64,000 nucleotides of DNA from Mytilus edulis (GCF_963676685.1 NC_092349.1:54511232-54575231); one strand, 5' to 3'; numbered from the stretch's first letter, positions 1 through 11,374 are shown. Notes: a model not told the origin generated them from the sequence alone. Numbers and translations: made by a program.

Positions 1-292
1 GTACAAATGTTACAATGAACTGCGTCCTTATGGTCATTGCGGTCTGAAATTTTAGCTCAGGAAGTATGATGATGCATCACCCAAGACCTTAAACACCGCT
101 TGATTTATAAATGACCATGTTTTGCCCGTAATTGACTTCTATAGTGACTCTTTCCACTCCCGGTCACACTCAGTTTGTGTTACTGTTAAATTACTTTCCA
201 GCCAACGATAACGGAACAGTGTCCTCCTGCGGCCTAATTCAACATATCTAAAATCCGAATAGTTATCAAAGGTACCAGGATTATAATTTAAT

Positions 293-336
293 ACGTCAGA
301 CGCGCGTTTCGTCTACATAAGACTCATCAGAGACGC
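293..336 (-). ncRNA. Hammerhead ribozyme, type I, minimal stem III
   Basis: On the minus strand the core CUGAUGA (330-324) is followed by stem II GUC/GAC closing a 7 nt loop (323-311), then GAAA, then the self-complementary stem III ACGCGCGU and the cleavage-site C at 299. Stem I pairs the bases at 336-332 with ACGU and neighbours at 298-293; the pair next to the core is a U-U mismatch here. All invariant core bases are present. A palindromic stem III of this size usually needs dimerisation for efficient cleavage, as known for animal retrozyme hammerheads. Confidence 0.85.
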
Positions 337-526
337 TCAGATCAAAATAGTTATAAAGCCAAACAAGTAAAAAGTTTCAAAGCATTGAGGACCAAAAATT
401 CCAAAAGGTTGTGCCAAATACATCTAAGGTAATCTATTCCTGGGATAAGAAAATCCTTAGTTTTTCAAAAAAATCAAACTTTTGTAGCAGTAAATTTATT
501 AAAATTACCATATAATTGATATTCAT

Positions 527-546
527 GTCAACACTGAAGTGCTGAC
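527..546 (-). ncRNA. Conserved RNA hairpin inside the retrozyme-like unit
   Basis: On the minus strand GUCAGCAC and GUGUUGAC form an 8 bp stem around a UUCA loop. The equivalent hairpin in the element at 53241-53258 has a different but still paired stem, so the structure rather than the sequence is kept. Confidence 0.6.
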
Positions 547-719
547 TACTGGGCTGGTGATACCCTCGGGGCGCAACGTCCAATGGCATCGACACAGTGG
601 TGTTAATAGTTATCAAAGGCACCAGGATTATATGCTGATACGCAAGGCTGTAAAGAAGCAAAAAAGCAGATACATCGACTGAGTGGTTGTTAAGAAGAAA
701 CAAAAGGTTCCAAATAGTT

Positions 720-1010
720 ATTCAAACTAAGTCGACAACATTATTGACAATGTCATGGCAAAGAAATGATGAAAAGACAACCTAGATTACTCCGAACAAA
801 ACATTGAAAACTAAAGACAAACAGACAAAACAATAGTACACACTGCACAACGTAGAAAACTAAAGACTTAGCAAAACGAACCCCCCAAAAAACTAAAGGT
901 GATCAAAGGTGCTCCGGAAAGGTAAGCAGACCCTGCTCTACATGTTGCACCCGTAATGTGCTCCGTAATGGTGAGATTACTGAAAAAGTGTAGTACTGAA
1001 CATGCTGAAG
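720..1010 (+). repeat. Dispersed repeat, family A, copy 1
   Basis: Contains the phrases ACAATAGTACACAC, ACGTAGAAAACTAAAGA and GGTGCTCCGGAA. It recurs degenerate at 1555-1715 and 2160-2330 and inverted at 37840-37985. It has no coding capacity. Confidence 0.6.
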
Positions 1011-1202
1011 GCAAATCCTGTTATAGTTCATCCGAGATTTAAAAATTCATTGTTGAATACTGAATGGTTACCTTTATTTGTTAATGTATTTGGTCTCTGG
1101 TTGCGTTTTTATTTATATCATTATGTTGATATGATGTATTGCTTTACAAATGTATAGTTTTACAAAAGCACTATAGTGTCAACATATCGTTTGCCTTTTC
1201 AG

Positions 1203-4200
1203 TATTATATGGCAAAGTTACCAAGGAAACGTTAATACCAGGTCCACCTGATGATGTAAACAATAATTTAGCCACTTGGGAATATACATTTAAAATTATT
1301 TTCAAAATGAAGGTAAGAAGCAGTATCTAAATCGATCAAAACATGCACACTCATTGCATTTCGAAATAGAAGTAAAACTGTTCGCTCTGTATTCTCGAAA
1401 ACGTTTTTAGATATGGCATTTGCATACACCAAGAGCTACTTCTGTATATTGATTATTGTGTTTTGTGGGATAAAAATTGGAGACGTTAAAAGACAATTAA
1501 CGTAGCTTCGCGTTCTTCATAAACTAATGAACTACTATTCAACTGTATTCTAGTTTTTAAATTGCTTAGTGAGAACTGCGACTTAAAACTAAAGATCAAC
1601 AAAGTGACAATATTATGGTAAAGAAAAAACAGATACCAATAGAGAAATAAAAAGATACAAAACACAACACAGAAAACTAAAGACTGAGCAACAAGAACAT
1701 AATCCAAAACAAAAATACATTAGGATTTGAACCATATTACTATATCACCTTTTTATACACCAACAACATGACTATTCGGTCACAGTTTTAGCAACGACAG
1801 TACCCCTACCGGATGAAAAAATTGTGTAAGGAATTAATTTTTTTCTCAATACTAACACTTTAAGGTGCTGATAGGTTGACTCTCGGGCTCTCATATTCGC
1901 GAAATCGTCTTGACTTAAAAATAAAAATGAATACGCTATTTAAGACACACACACTTAAATTACAAATAATATGAGACGATTTGCATAATAAATTATATAA
2001 CATATTTAATGTTATAATTTCTTTTTAAAGAACTGATTCCCCATTTCTATAAGCACTTTTAAAGATAATGTATTTCAATAACACGAATAAGATTACTTTG
2101 TTGGATACGAGCAAGGCAAGCTATAGTTTGCCTCTTTTCATTACGTGAATCGTGAAACATCATTTGATTTAGAACTGAATACAAGAGGGACGAAAGATAC
2201 CAAAGGGACAGTCAAACTCATAAATCTAAAACAAACTGACAACGCCATGGCTAAAAATAAAAAAGACAAACAGAAAAACAATAGTACACACGACACAACA
2301 TAGAAAACTAAAGAATAAAAATATTGGATAATTAATAAATTACAAAAATATTTAATAAAAAGTAAAATCACAAAAATACTGAACTCAGAGGAAAATAAAT
2401 TCGGAAAGTCCATAATCACATGGCAAAATCAAATAACAAAACGCATCAAAAACGAATGGACAAGAACTGTCATATTCCTGACTTGGTACAGGCATTTTCA
2501 AAAATTTTAAGAAAATTATTCGCACTATTTGTAGAAATAAAAATAAATATGGCGTATCAATACTCAATTTTACAATACCAGCTTATTAATAAATATATTT
2601 GCAACATCTAGGTTTACATAATGTGTAATACAATATAGTTTTAGATACAAGGACATTTGAACATAATAAGCATGCCGATTGCAATGCATATTCATAAACA
2701 GATCATGCCTGCTAATGTATTGTCAGATACCATAAGGTAGTGTGGTCTTCGATGAGGTGAATCGTATGAGTATGGTTCCTGTCGATTTGAAGTAAAGTAC
2801 TGAACGTAATTTTTTTAAAAGCTATGAATATATAATAATAGCATATACTGTTTTTACGTATAATTAAGCGATAAACATTATTAAATCAATTGACTAAAAG
2901 GGAGTTTAAATAGAATTTTAGAAATAATATTTTTTTCTCAAATTGGTCATAATATCGTATATAACCATGATTACATTGTAAATTCATTAGAAATAAAACG
3001 AAAGACAACTCATCAAAGATTCAAGGTTTTTAATATTTTACGTCAATAGTTTTTTTTCGCCTAAAGAAAATCAACAGTGACTCTCGAATCGTACAAGTTG
3101 AAAACTTCACTAATTTCAAAGTTGTAGAGCATAGAGTACCAACACATGTCCAACGATTTACCAAATACCCCAATGTGAACAGGTTGTAAGGTTCAATTTG
3201 AACATTGTGAAAAGCATGCATGAAGCAGTTGAAAAACTTACTTGTAAATTTACGCTCTATAAATGTAAGGCATTTTCACTTTAAAAATACTCTATCCTTT
3301 CATATACAAAATATTCAAATACAGGGAGTGACACAAGGAGTTGGTCAAGATGTTGTTATAGAGACAAGAGGAAATGGTGCTCTCTGTGGAGTACGCTTTG
3401 ATGTCGGCCAATCTTATATTTTAATGGGTCAACCTACTTTATTTAACTTAATTGTAAACTGACCATTTTACGAGATTTATTAGTTAATATCTCTTTAGTA
3501 GCGTTTGCCTTTAGAAATGATCTAAAGTTGACAATTACTGATATTGAACACAAATGGAAAGTTTAATCAATCTTTAGTTAAGGAGTTAGACCTAGGTTAA
3601 GGGAATAAACTCTTAAAATCGTCATTACGTTTTTTGTCAACCATTTTTATAAATATATTTCAAGCTTTTAGGATACATAGTTTATTTCCAATCCGTTTCA
3701 GGTAAATACTTGAAATTCATTGATGTAACTTGGCTTTTACAAACGCATATCTGATTTGAATAGGTATCTCCCTGAACCAAGGTCTAACCCCTTAAATTTA
3801 CTTTTAACTCCTTTGGTGTAATAACAAAATACCAACTTTACAATATTTAAAAAAAATATTGAATAGATAACTATATCAAGGAGAGATTGTAAAGGAATTC
3901 CTTAAAGGGTATGCCGTTCCTTTTGATAACAAAATGAATATTTAATACATAAAAAAAATCAGCAAAATGTTTTAATTTTTTTCTTTTAAAAGGAGGAAAA
4001 AAACCTGATGGAACGAAAACAATATATCTGTGTAGTTTTAGGAGTACACTCGGTACTCTATCTCCATTTCAAACGTTTTATCTGTTTACAAGACGTTCTG
4101 ATTCGTACAATTTCAACTGTAGAAGAAGATGCGTAAGTAACGTAATGTTAATTGATTTTACACATGTTTGTCTTTGTTATTTGTTTATTGATCGTCTAAT

Positions 4201-4952
4201 ATTCTGATTCTTATAAAAAAAAAAGATGCGTCACGATTGCCAAAGAGACAATATATAATAGATTAAACAACACAGAAGTTAACAACTATATGTCACCATA
4301 CACCCTTCAACAATGACCAAAGTCAATACCGCATTGTCAGCTATAAAAGTCACCGAAATGAAAAATGTAAAACAGTTCAAACAAAAAACGGCCAAATAAA
4401 AAAAAACCGAAAATCATATACATCATAATACATAACTCAACAACAAACGGCAATTTTTTTTATTAGCAATGGATTAGTGTCCAACGGATTATTTTGTCAT
4501 CGTCAGAGTGATTTCCATTACGACAAACATACATTTAACAATAGATTCAATCAAACACAAAGACATATAAAGGTTAGATAAACGGATTAACAAATTGTCA
4601 CTTTAGCACTTAAAATATATTGTCTCAATTTAATTTATTTCTAATCGCAAATAGTCCAAATCTTCCTGGTTATATATGTGTTTGAGTTTCAAGAACACTG
4701 CTTAAAACCAAACCACCTTTTCAAGAGTCTTCGAGTCTATTTAAAACATTTTTACAACTGGTTTGTAGTGATATCAGAAAGAACAACAGTAAACCATATA
4801 CTTTTAATTTTCAGAAAATTGGTCCAAAATCAATAGGCTGTAAATATCAATCGGAAAATCCAAATGATAAGACTACTAGATGTCTTGCTCAGAACGCACT
4901 TTGCAAAAGAGAAAGAAGACGATGTCGCTGGGTTAATAATGAAACATGTTAG
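1203..4952 (+). CDS. TIMP-like metalloproteinase inhibitor, 4 exons, 5' partial
   Basis: Exons, joined by splice sites with matching phase: 1203-1312 (begins with two bases of a codon, ends phase 0 at GTAAGA), 3325-3427 (phase 0 to 1, donor GTCAAC), 3993-4132 or 3996-4132 (phase 1 to 0, donor GTAAGT), 4815-4952 (ends TAG). They encode about 163 residues. The reading follows the TIMP (NTR) fold: KVTKETLIPG and WEYTFKIIFKMK, then ALCGVRFDVGQSYILMG, then GTKTIYLCSF, then a Cys-rich C-terminal half (NFNCRRRC, SIGCKYQ, RCLAQNALC, RRCRWVNNETC). Nine Cys are visible; the N-terminal Cys-x-Cys that chelates the protease zinc, and the signal peptide, would lie in an exon I could not find upstream of 1203. 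TIMPs are secreted inhibitors of matrix metalloproteinases. The weakest call is the 3427 donor; an alternative at 3454 breaks phase with the next exon. The introns hold repeats. Confidence 0.75.
1555..1715 (+). repeat. Dispersed repeat, family A, degenerate copy 2
   Basis: Matches the 720 copy in the stretch AACACAGAAAACTAAAGACT and flanking A-rich sequence. It lies in the first visible TIMP intron. Confidence 0.45.
2160..2330 (+). repeat. Dispersed repeat, family A, copy 3
   Basis: The best preserved copy: GGGACAGTCAAACTCATAAA, CTGACAACGCCATGGCTAA, then AATAGTACACACGACACAAC. Intronic in the TIMP gene. The open frames here on both strands are chance frames. Confidence 0.6.
4222..4450 (+). 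repeat. Dispersed repeat, family B, diverged copy in TIMP last intron
   Basis: Begins AAAAAGATGCGTCACGATTGCC after an A-run and continues with CAACAATGACCAAAGTC and GTAAAACAGTTCAAAC, the order seen in the fuller copy at 42175. Confidence 0.55.
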
Positions 4953-5122
4953 CTAGCTATTTTCATTAACACGCTGGACCTCAATGGGGTATTGACTACG
5001 AATGGAAATTATTGAGCAGACTTTTTGATTGCAATGTAAACTGTTTTCATTAAAAGTTGTTACCTGTTTCAAACTATGTCATGTATGTAGTTGTGATCCG
5101 TTTTGGAATTATAAGTTAAGAC

Positions 5123-5128
5123 ATTAAA
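5123..5128 (+). promoter_or_regulatory. Candidate poly(A) signal of the TIMP-like gene
   Basis: ATTAAA, 171 bp after the stop codon; the first variant signal on this strand downstream of the gene. Not otherwise supported. Confidence 0.3.
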
Positions 5129-5129
5129 C

Positions 5130-6312
5130 TTGAATATTTATTTCTATAATTATATGGCAATCAATTGTATTATAAAAATAATCAACGTGTGGTTGTCCAT
5201 GTTGTCGGTGATCTTAAAAGATAATGTCATGAGTGTAAGGGTCATCACCTTTGTCAACTCACTGGACGAATCAAAATATTTTCACAGGTGTATAATGGAA
5301 TAGACAATTTAGTGAAATGTGGGAGGCACTCGAAGGGGATTTTGTTTAACATAAAATGCAATTATTTTAATCATAAGAGAAACATATGCTGACATAGTTA
5401 CTCGTGGATTATCAGATTCATCCAATGTTCATAGTCAAATTTTACGTTTTAAAGTACTCGCCGTAGATCGGACTTTGAAATTCATAATTTAACAATCTCG
5501 ATAAATCCGATAATCCACTGGTATCAAAGTACGAATATGTATATAACAAAGACCACTACTGATTTTTGTAGTCATCTTATTTAAGTTATTGATACATTAA
5601 GTTTTAGTCTCTAGTTTAAACGAAAGAGTTCTGTCAAAATCCAGTAGACCTCTACATGTTAGCATGTTTAAAATTTCATAGAAAGGCGTAAAAGAATAAT
5701 GAATATTGGTGTATGCGTGTAATCGACGATGGAAATTTTTCTTATACACAATACGAAAATTTCTACATTTTAAAATTTAAACAATCGAATTGATTTTATC
5801 TACATGCATTGGTAAAACCGTATTATGTTGAAAATTCGAAGAAATATATTATCAAACTAAAGCCTTCTTTATCATAACTAACCAAGGATGTATGCACGTT
5901 TTATTTTTTTGGCTGATATTGAACGATTTTATTTCCTGATGTCTCTTCGTTGTAAGAGGATTACGTCTTTCAAAATGCACTGTGCTATGTGTCTTTGTTG
6001 TTATTATGGGGATGTATACATATTGTTTCAGTCTGTGATTTTTCACACACTTTTCCGTTTGAATCGTTCTGACAAGTTAGGTCCTTTTCATCTTAATTTT
6101 ATAGTTTCATCTTTTGTGGTACAGTCACCCCGCTGTCAAATATTATTTGGAAGGTTTGAATCTAGCAAATTAGTTCACCTCCTCCACATTCTCTATAGCA
6201 ACAAATGTATTTACTGTTCTAAGCAAATAGCCTGTAAGTAAAGGGTTATCTTGTACGTTTGTTTAAAACATTGTTGTGACGTAATTCTATTGTTCTACGT
6301 GTTCTTTATTTC
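5130..6312. other. Intergenic, no gene recognised
   Basis: AT-rich DNA between the TIMP-like gene and the recombinase gene. Two overlapping open frames at 5852-6241 on opposite strands have no recognisable product and no flanking splice sites I trust. Confidence 0.5.
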
Positions 6313-6462
6313 AGTGATTGGACTATCATTTACCTGTAAGAAACCAATATGTTACCTTAAACTGTCCAATATTTTTAAGAATAGATCTCTCTTTTCTTAA
6401 AAATATTGGACAGTTTAAGGTAACATAATAGTTTCTTACAAGTAAATGATTGTCCACTCACT
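6313..6462. repeat. Long hairpin, near-perfect inverted repeat
   Basis: Arms of about 67 bp (AGTGATTGGACTATC... and ...GATTGTCCACTCACT) surround a loop of about 15 bp near 6383-6397. The inner 35 bp, including CTTAAACTGTCCAATATTTT, are perfectly paired. It lies 130 bp past the stop codon of the recombinase gene, so it could fall in that gene's 3' UTR. Confidence 0.85.
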
Positions 6463-6592
6463 AAACATTAAACATCTGTCTCCTGTAAATTTACATCGAA
6501 AGAAAACATGACGGCAATTTGACAAACACATTTTTATTTTTATTTTTGTTATTAAGGTAACTTTCCCAATCAGTTATTTTGTGGACAGTTTT

Positions 6593-9500
6593 TTAGAACT
6601 TCAAATTTATTTTAACACTTCCAGCGTCAATGCTTATTTCACGGCCATTCTCATTTTTCGGGTCGTCTCCCTTGACGTCGACTTTGTCGACAATGCTCTT
6701 TGTAAGTGTGGAGTCTTGCGTCTTGTGAACTTTTGCGTTAACAACGCTGTCGACCATTATAAGCTGATCTTCACATGTCCTTTTATACCCACGCACTGCC
6801 GATGAACGATGACCAGTTTTTTCTGAAATTAGCTGCTCATCTACACCTCCCGCGTATAGCCTTGTCGCTGCCGTCGCACGTAGAGAATGATTTGTGAAGT
6901 TACCAGAAAATTGAGCACCTTTACACAAATCCGACACCGTTTTTTGCAGCTGGTGGACCCCGATTGGACAATCGTCGTACCATTCATCACTTGTTGGATA
7001 TTTCTTTGATCTCAAGTAAAACGCCTGACATTTTCCCTCATTTGGTCTGAAATGAAATGCAAATATCAAAATTAAACTCTACATAGCACCTCATTTTGAA
7101 AAAAGTGTAAAGTTAAATAATGAAACGACCAATCAACCTAAAGAGAGGAGTTGGGGGAGGGATATCTTTTTTTTTAATTTAAGGCATGCTCCAAAAATCT
7201 GTGTAAAACGTCATCCGGGTATTGATGCTCCGCAATCTAACCATTTGACAATTGTTGAACAATCAAAGTGAAAAAAAGATGAATTGTGTCGTCAAATATT
7301 ATTTTCAGCGCAAGAATAGTTTACATGTATTGCACAAAACTGTTAACAAATGTTTATTGCATCAAATCTATTTCAAAATTTGTATTGTCACAATGATATG
7401 CGTTTAAAAAAAAAGAAAGAAAAAAAATGTTTTTTTTTCTCATTGTTAAAGGCTGAACGGTTGTTCATAATTGCGAGTATCAACTTCATTTAAACTTTGT
7501 TGGATAATCGTCTCATTGTCAATCGTATCACATCTACACATTTTATATTATTTTGATACTGTTTACATGTAAACTAAAATGGGGACAAATCATTAACAAA
7601 GAAAAGCGAAAGTATGAGCTTAAGGATGTACTCGGATGAAAAAATCTAAAATATAGAATCGATACTACAAGTCAGAAGAGCACTGTTCCAGCAAAGAAAT
7701 GAGTTACAAGTATTGATAGGTTAAAGATAGTAAAACTGAAGTTTGAAAAAAACGGCGGTAAAAGGCTGTCTTGGACTTCTTTTTTTTTGCATTGGATTTT
7801 TTTAATGTTTCTAATCGAAAGAAAAGAAATATTCAGTCTGCTTAAATGTTTGGTAAGAACCTTTTATGAGCTATTGGAGTCTTATATAAAAGAAGAATTA
7901 ATTTTATAAAGCAAAATATTTTACCCTGTATTATAGGGAGAAAAAAAGAGTCCAATCAATTGACAAAATTTCTAAACCTTATCATCTAAGTACATCCTTA
8001 ATGGTTGCCGAGATAGTTAATAATTTATACCAATATTATTCTTATATAAAGTAATCAATATTTACCTCAGTGACATGTACTTTTGGTACATATTTATAAT
8101 GCATCTTTCAGGACAGTCAGTATTCTGGTATGCCCTCACTACTTTTGATTGGATTTTTCGATGCTCTAAGCCCCCGCAATTCGTTTTTGAAACATCCTCT
8201 GTATATTCTAAATACTTTCTTCCATCAGTAGGAGATATTTTCAAAGATATTTGTGAATTAGTACCAACACGTAGATTTCTGTGTTCTTGTCCGGCACGCA
8301 AGGCAAAGTTTAACCCGATACAGTACAATAAGGTGTCACAGAGTTTTTTTGGCGTATCAGTTCCTAAAATATTGTTACTCCACATGTATGTTTCCTGGTC
8401 AGCGCTTATCACATCCGCCTTCTTTGTTTTAAGACCAATTCCGTTTCTACTTAGTTCTTTCATTTTAGAATCTAGAACACTGCGCAAGGCACTAAAATCT
8501 CTGTCATCTAAAATACGTATGGACCGGTCATTTTGTCTTAAAAAACGCTGGATGCAAATTATTAGTTCATACAGGGTATTTGGATAGTATTCAAGTCCTT
8601 TCTTATTGCGCAATTCAGTAATAAAATACCCAAGAACTGTGTTGAGTTGATCATTTGTCATGGTAACTAATCTACCTTCAATTTTAGAAATCTCATTATC
8701 AGTTTTCGCTATTTCATTTCTATGCTCTAGCCAATTTTCGAACAGTTTCACAGCCCACTCAGTTTTGTTTTTCGTGCTTTTGGGGATTTCTTTTTGCACA
8801 AGCTGTTTTATGTCGTCATCGGTCTTCGGATATACAAATCTTCCGCTTTTGTTGTTGTTAATCTCTTTCTGTTGACCATTATTTTCAGCTACAATAAAAA
8901 AAAATGAAAACAATTAACGCTTTATAGACAATGACACAATTCGATTGATTGATTGTTGGTTGCTTAACATCCAGTGGCAAATATGTCATGCATATTCAGG
9001 ACGAGAACAAGTTCACAATAAATACAATTGGTAGGTTGATACGATAGAGGCCATCTGGGATGACGGTCGGAGAAATTTGGACTGCCACTGAAAAATGAGG
9101 GTATCTTGGATAGGGACAGAAATTCGAAGACCTTCAGTAAAATATTTTGGTTAAAATTAAGAGAAATTTGCTCATTTGATGTGCACCTCCTACTGTGTAC
9201 AAAATGCAAATCGGACACTTGCTTAATCAATCAAGGACATCATTTTTTTTTTAATTCACAGATTTGGGCATTTGTTTTCAAGTTTGTTTTTATCTAAATA
9301 TCGGATAGTATTGCCTGTATTGGAATATGACAAACTTAAAAATAAATAACCTTTGCAGCAGTTTAAAGAGATCAAAAAGTTTTTGATTCGCACGTTGTTC
9401 CAAGTGACTGTTTAAAAACGGATATATCTTAAAGTATAGTCATTTTATTTTGACAAATTTAATCATATTATGTTTGTAAAATCAAATTCTAAGCAGTTTG

Positions 9501-10921
9501 CAATTGTGTTATATAATTAAGTCAAAAATTAAAACCGTTTCTGCATTTTATTGATTAAAAAAGGGGGGTCTTAATGAATGCATTTTATTTAAAAACGCCA
9601 TACTATGATCAATAAATGTTTCGTTGAAATGTAACAACAGTTTCAAACAGTCTTCACCTAAAAGGTCATATTGAGTGTATACAATGTATATTACGAAAAC
9701 ACAAGAAGGATACAATATCTTCTTTTTTTATATGTAAACAAAAATGTTTTGTTTTGTTTTTTTGTCATTTGCCAAGTGGGATCAAGGGACGAAATATTTC
9801 GGTAAACACTGAAAAGAGTAACACAAACATAATCGGATAAAAAGAGCCACACAAACCTTGTATAAAAATCGAAAAGTGAATGTGTGCGAGTTTTTTTTTA
9901 TGTTTTGTTCGTTTGTTTGTTGTTGTATTTTTTTCTTTTTTGCCTTTTCTTTTGGGTCAGATCTTTTGCAACAACAACAATCGATTTTTCTATGACAAGT
10001 TTGAAATAAAAGAAAATTTATTTCAGTATATGTACACTATGGCATGTCTCTATTATTCAGTATTTCTGATGTAATATGTTTGCACAGTACAAAATTCGTA
10101 CAGCAAAGACTTACAGAAGGACTCATAAATTTTTACTTGATTGGTATGATATAATACTAGTATGCAGAAACTTAGAAGATAAGAACATCTAAATAATTCA
10201 AATTGCTTGCATGCATATTATCTCTTTTACTTTTGCTTTTTATTATATTCTACATGTATATATGGTGTTGCATTGTAAATAAAATTGAACGCGGTGCATT
10301 TGATATAATTGAACCTTTTTCTTCAACTTGAACCCGGCCGTCTTTAAACGTATAATGTTATTCAAAGGCGGACCAAGGGGGACCTTGGGCCATCCTCTAA
10401 TTAGTCGAGGAAAATTTCAATTAATATTTTTGGGGAATCACTGAAGCATGACTGGATCGACCTCTTCTTATGTCAGTCAGCGGAAACCCTTACAAAAATA
10501 CATGAATCCGCCACTGCGTTTTAAAAGGAACTGAGGAATCAGTTAATAATAGGATTACATTTTGAGCATTGGTGTATCCAGGTGTGGGGGGTGGGGTCCG
10601 GAACCCCCTTTTTATTGGCCGATCAATACATTTGAATGGTGAAAAGTTGTTGGAATACTCCCCTTTTTTTACTCTGGTGTGGGACCCCATTTTTTTAAAT
10701 TACTGGATTCCGCCCATGTTAAGATAAATTAAAAACTTGCCATTATTAGCTGCCATTACTAATTCTTCGTCGTTGTCCGCACTGGATATCTCAGAATAAA
10801 GATCCGATTTTAACACAAAGTTGGAAACAATATCATCCCTATCGTCAACGTCGCTTTCTTCTTGTTGGAAAGTATTCTGCGTTATAAAAATACTTTCATC
10901 GTCGTCTATATCCATTTCCAA
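6593..10921 (-). CDS. Crypton/KIAA1958-like tyrosine recombinase, 3 exons
   Basis: Exons on minus: 10921-10741 (starts ATG, ends phase 1 at a GC donor, GCAAGT), 8888-8066 (after TTGTAG, donor GTAAAT) and 7046-6593 (after TTTCAG, ends at a stop). They join in phase to 1458 nt, 485 residues. Exon 1 is acidic (EMDIDDDESIF). Exon 2 has an N-terminal SAM-like core-binding region and the first catalytic Arg in FALRAGQEHRNL, with a candidate catalytic Lys in DVSKTN. Exon 3 carries the rest of the active site: HSLR (His-x-x-Arg), GHRS, and the Tyr in VRGYKR. The 8066/7046 junction gives YMSLRPNEGK, typical of the family. These proteins derive from Crypton transposons that integrate by tyrosine recombination; many animal copies are host genes or recent elements. 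The catalytic set is complete, so activity is possible. The link from exon 1 to exon 2 is less certain than the rest, because it needs a GC-AG intron. Confidence 0.8.
7620..8001. mobile_element. MITE with TTAA-flanked inverted termini
   Basis: TTAAGGATGTACTCGGATGA at 7620 is answered by the inverted TCATCTAAGTACATCCTTAA at 7982-8001 (18 of 20 match). The 382 bp between encode nothing. TTAA at both ends fits a piggyBac-type TTAA target; a TA target (mariner type) cannot be excluded. It sits in intron 2 of the recombinase gene. Confidence 0.75.
8945..9135 (+). repeat. Dispersed repeat, family D
   Basis: Contains CCAGTGGCAAATATGTCATG and GACGGTCGGAGAAATTTGG. Related sequence lies at 27672-27960 and 59728-59800. 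Intronic in the recombinase gene. Confidence 0.6.
9240..10380. other. Intron 1 of the recombinase gene, no distinct feature
   Basis: AT-rich with T-runs (9241-9250, 9891-9936). No element termini or coding exons seen. Confidence 0.4.
10385..10720. repeat. Probable dispersed repeat with CCGGAACCCCC motif
   Basis: Two related halves (ATCCGCCACTGCG... and GGATTCCGCCC) flank GGTCCGGAACCCCCTTTTTA and GCCGATCAATACATTTGAAT. Partial relatives occur near 25610-25700 and 45090-45200. Confidence 0.4.
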
Positions 10922-11194
10922 ACATTAAATGCATTGAAAGTACTAACGGGGAGTTTATATGTAGGCCTAGAGCACGTAAAATTCGTGATACGCATGCACT
11001 GTTTTTGCATGTACCTTTACATGTAGTTTACCTTCAACTGTACATTCTTTTTTTCTCTCTATTGTTTGAGTTTGAGCTAGTGTTTAAAGGGGCCAAGATA
11101 TAGGATAGTACTAATAAAGTTTTTGCAAAACTATTTAAACACTTGATGTGAAAAAATTTGCAAAAACACTATTTTTGTATGCTTTTTTATGGTC

Positions 11195-11362
11195 CATAAC
11201 AAGTAAAACAATGTTTTAAGTAAGATATAAGCCTCTAACAGTCCATTCTGTAAAATATTGGACAGGTCTTCGGTCCAATATTTTACAGAATGGACTGTTA
11301 TCGGCTTATATCCCTTACTTCAGGGTCAATTGTTGCCTTGTATAACTTGTTATTCGATATTC
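11195..11362. repeat. Long hairpin element
   Basis: Core arms 11218-11263 and 11275-11320: AAGTAAGATATAAGCC... against ...GGCTTATATCCCTTACTT, with TCCATTCTGTAAAATATTGG perfectly inverted. Weaker pairing (ATAACAAGT / ACTTGTTAT) extends both sides. It resembles the hairpin at 6313 in design, and both contain a TATTGGAC motif, but the rest of the sequence differs. Confidence 0.8.
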
Positions 11363-11374
11363 AGCGGAGACTCA

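Larger units (their letters stand above)
261..645 (-). mobile_element. Retrozyme-like element, partial dimer of a 347 bp unit
   Basis: The sequence beginning AGTTATCAAAGGTACCAGG at 261 recurs at 608 (AGTTATCAAAGGCACCAGG), so one 347 bp unit is followed by the start of a second. Read on the minus strand, the unit holds a hammerhead ribozyme (293-336), a stable hairpin (527-546) and a segment shared with the element at 53157. The second copy breaks off after about 35 bp, inside the ribozyme. A direct repeat of a ribozyme-bearing unit with no ORF is the organisation of retrozymes, small non-autonomous retroelements that move through circular RNA. I infer that class; a mobile origin is not proven here. 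The 89-codon open frame at 434-703 is a chance frame inside the element. Confidence 0.72.

Noticed and set aside
1-60. Short frame MNCVLMVIA at position 15 as the missing TIMP signal exon
   Set aside because: Only nine residues before a poor GTCTGA donor; too short for a signal peptide and lacks the Cys-x-Cys.
434-703. 89-codon open frame on minus
   Set aside because: It runs through the retrozyme-like unit, which is non-coding.
920-990. CSTCC-like reading ending in a GTGAGA donor as the TIMP N-terminal exon
   Set aside because: It lies in a dispersed repeat (family A) found elsewhere in the window; the Cys residues are coincidental.
3454-3460. GTAAAC as donor of the second TIMP exon
   Set aside because: It gives phase 0, but the next exon must start after one codon base; the 3428 donor restores YILMG-G-KKPDG and the TIMP alignment.
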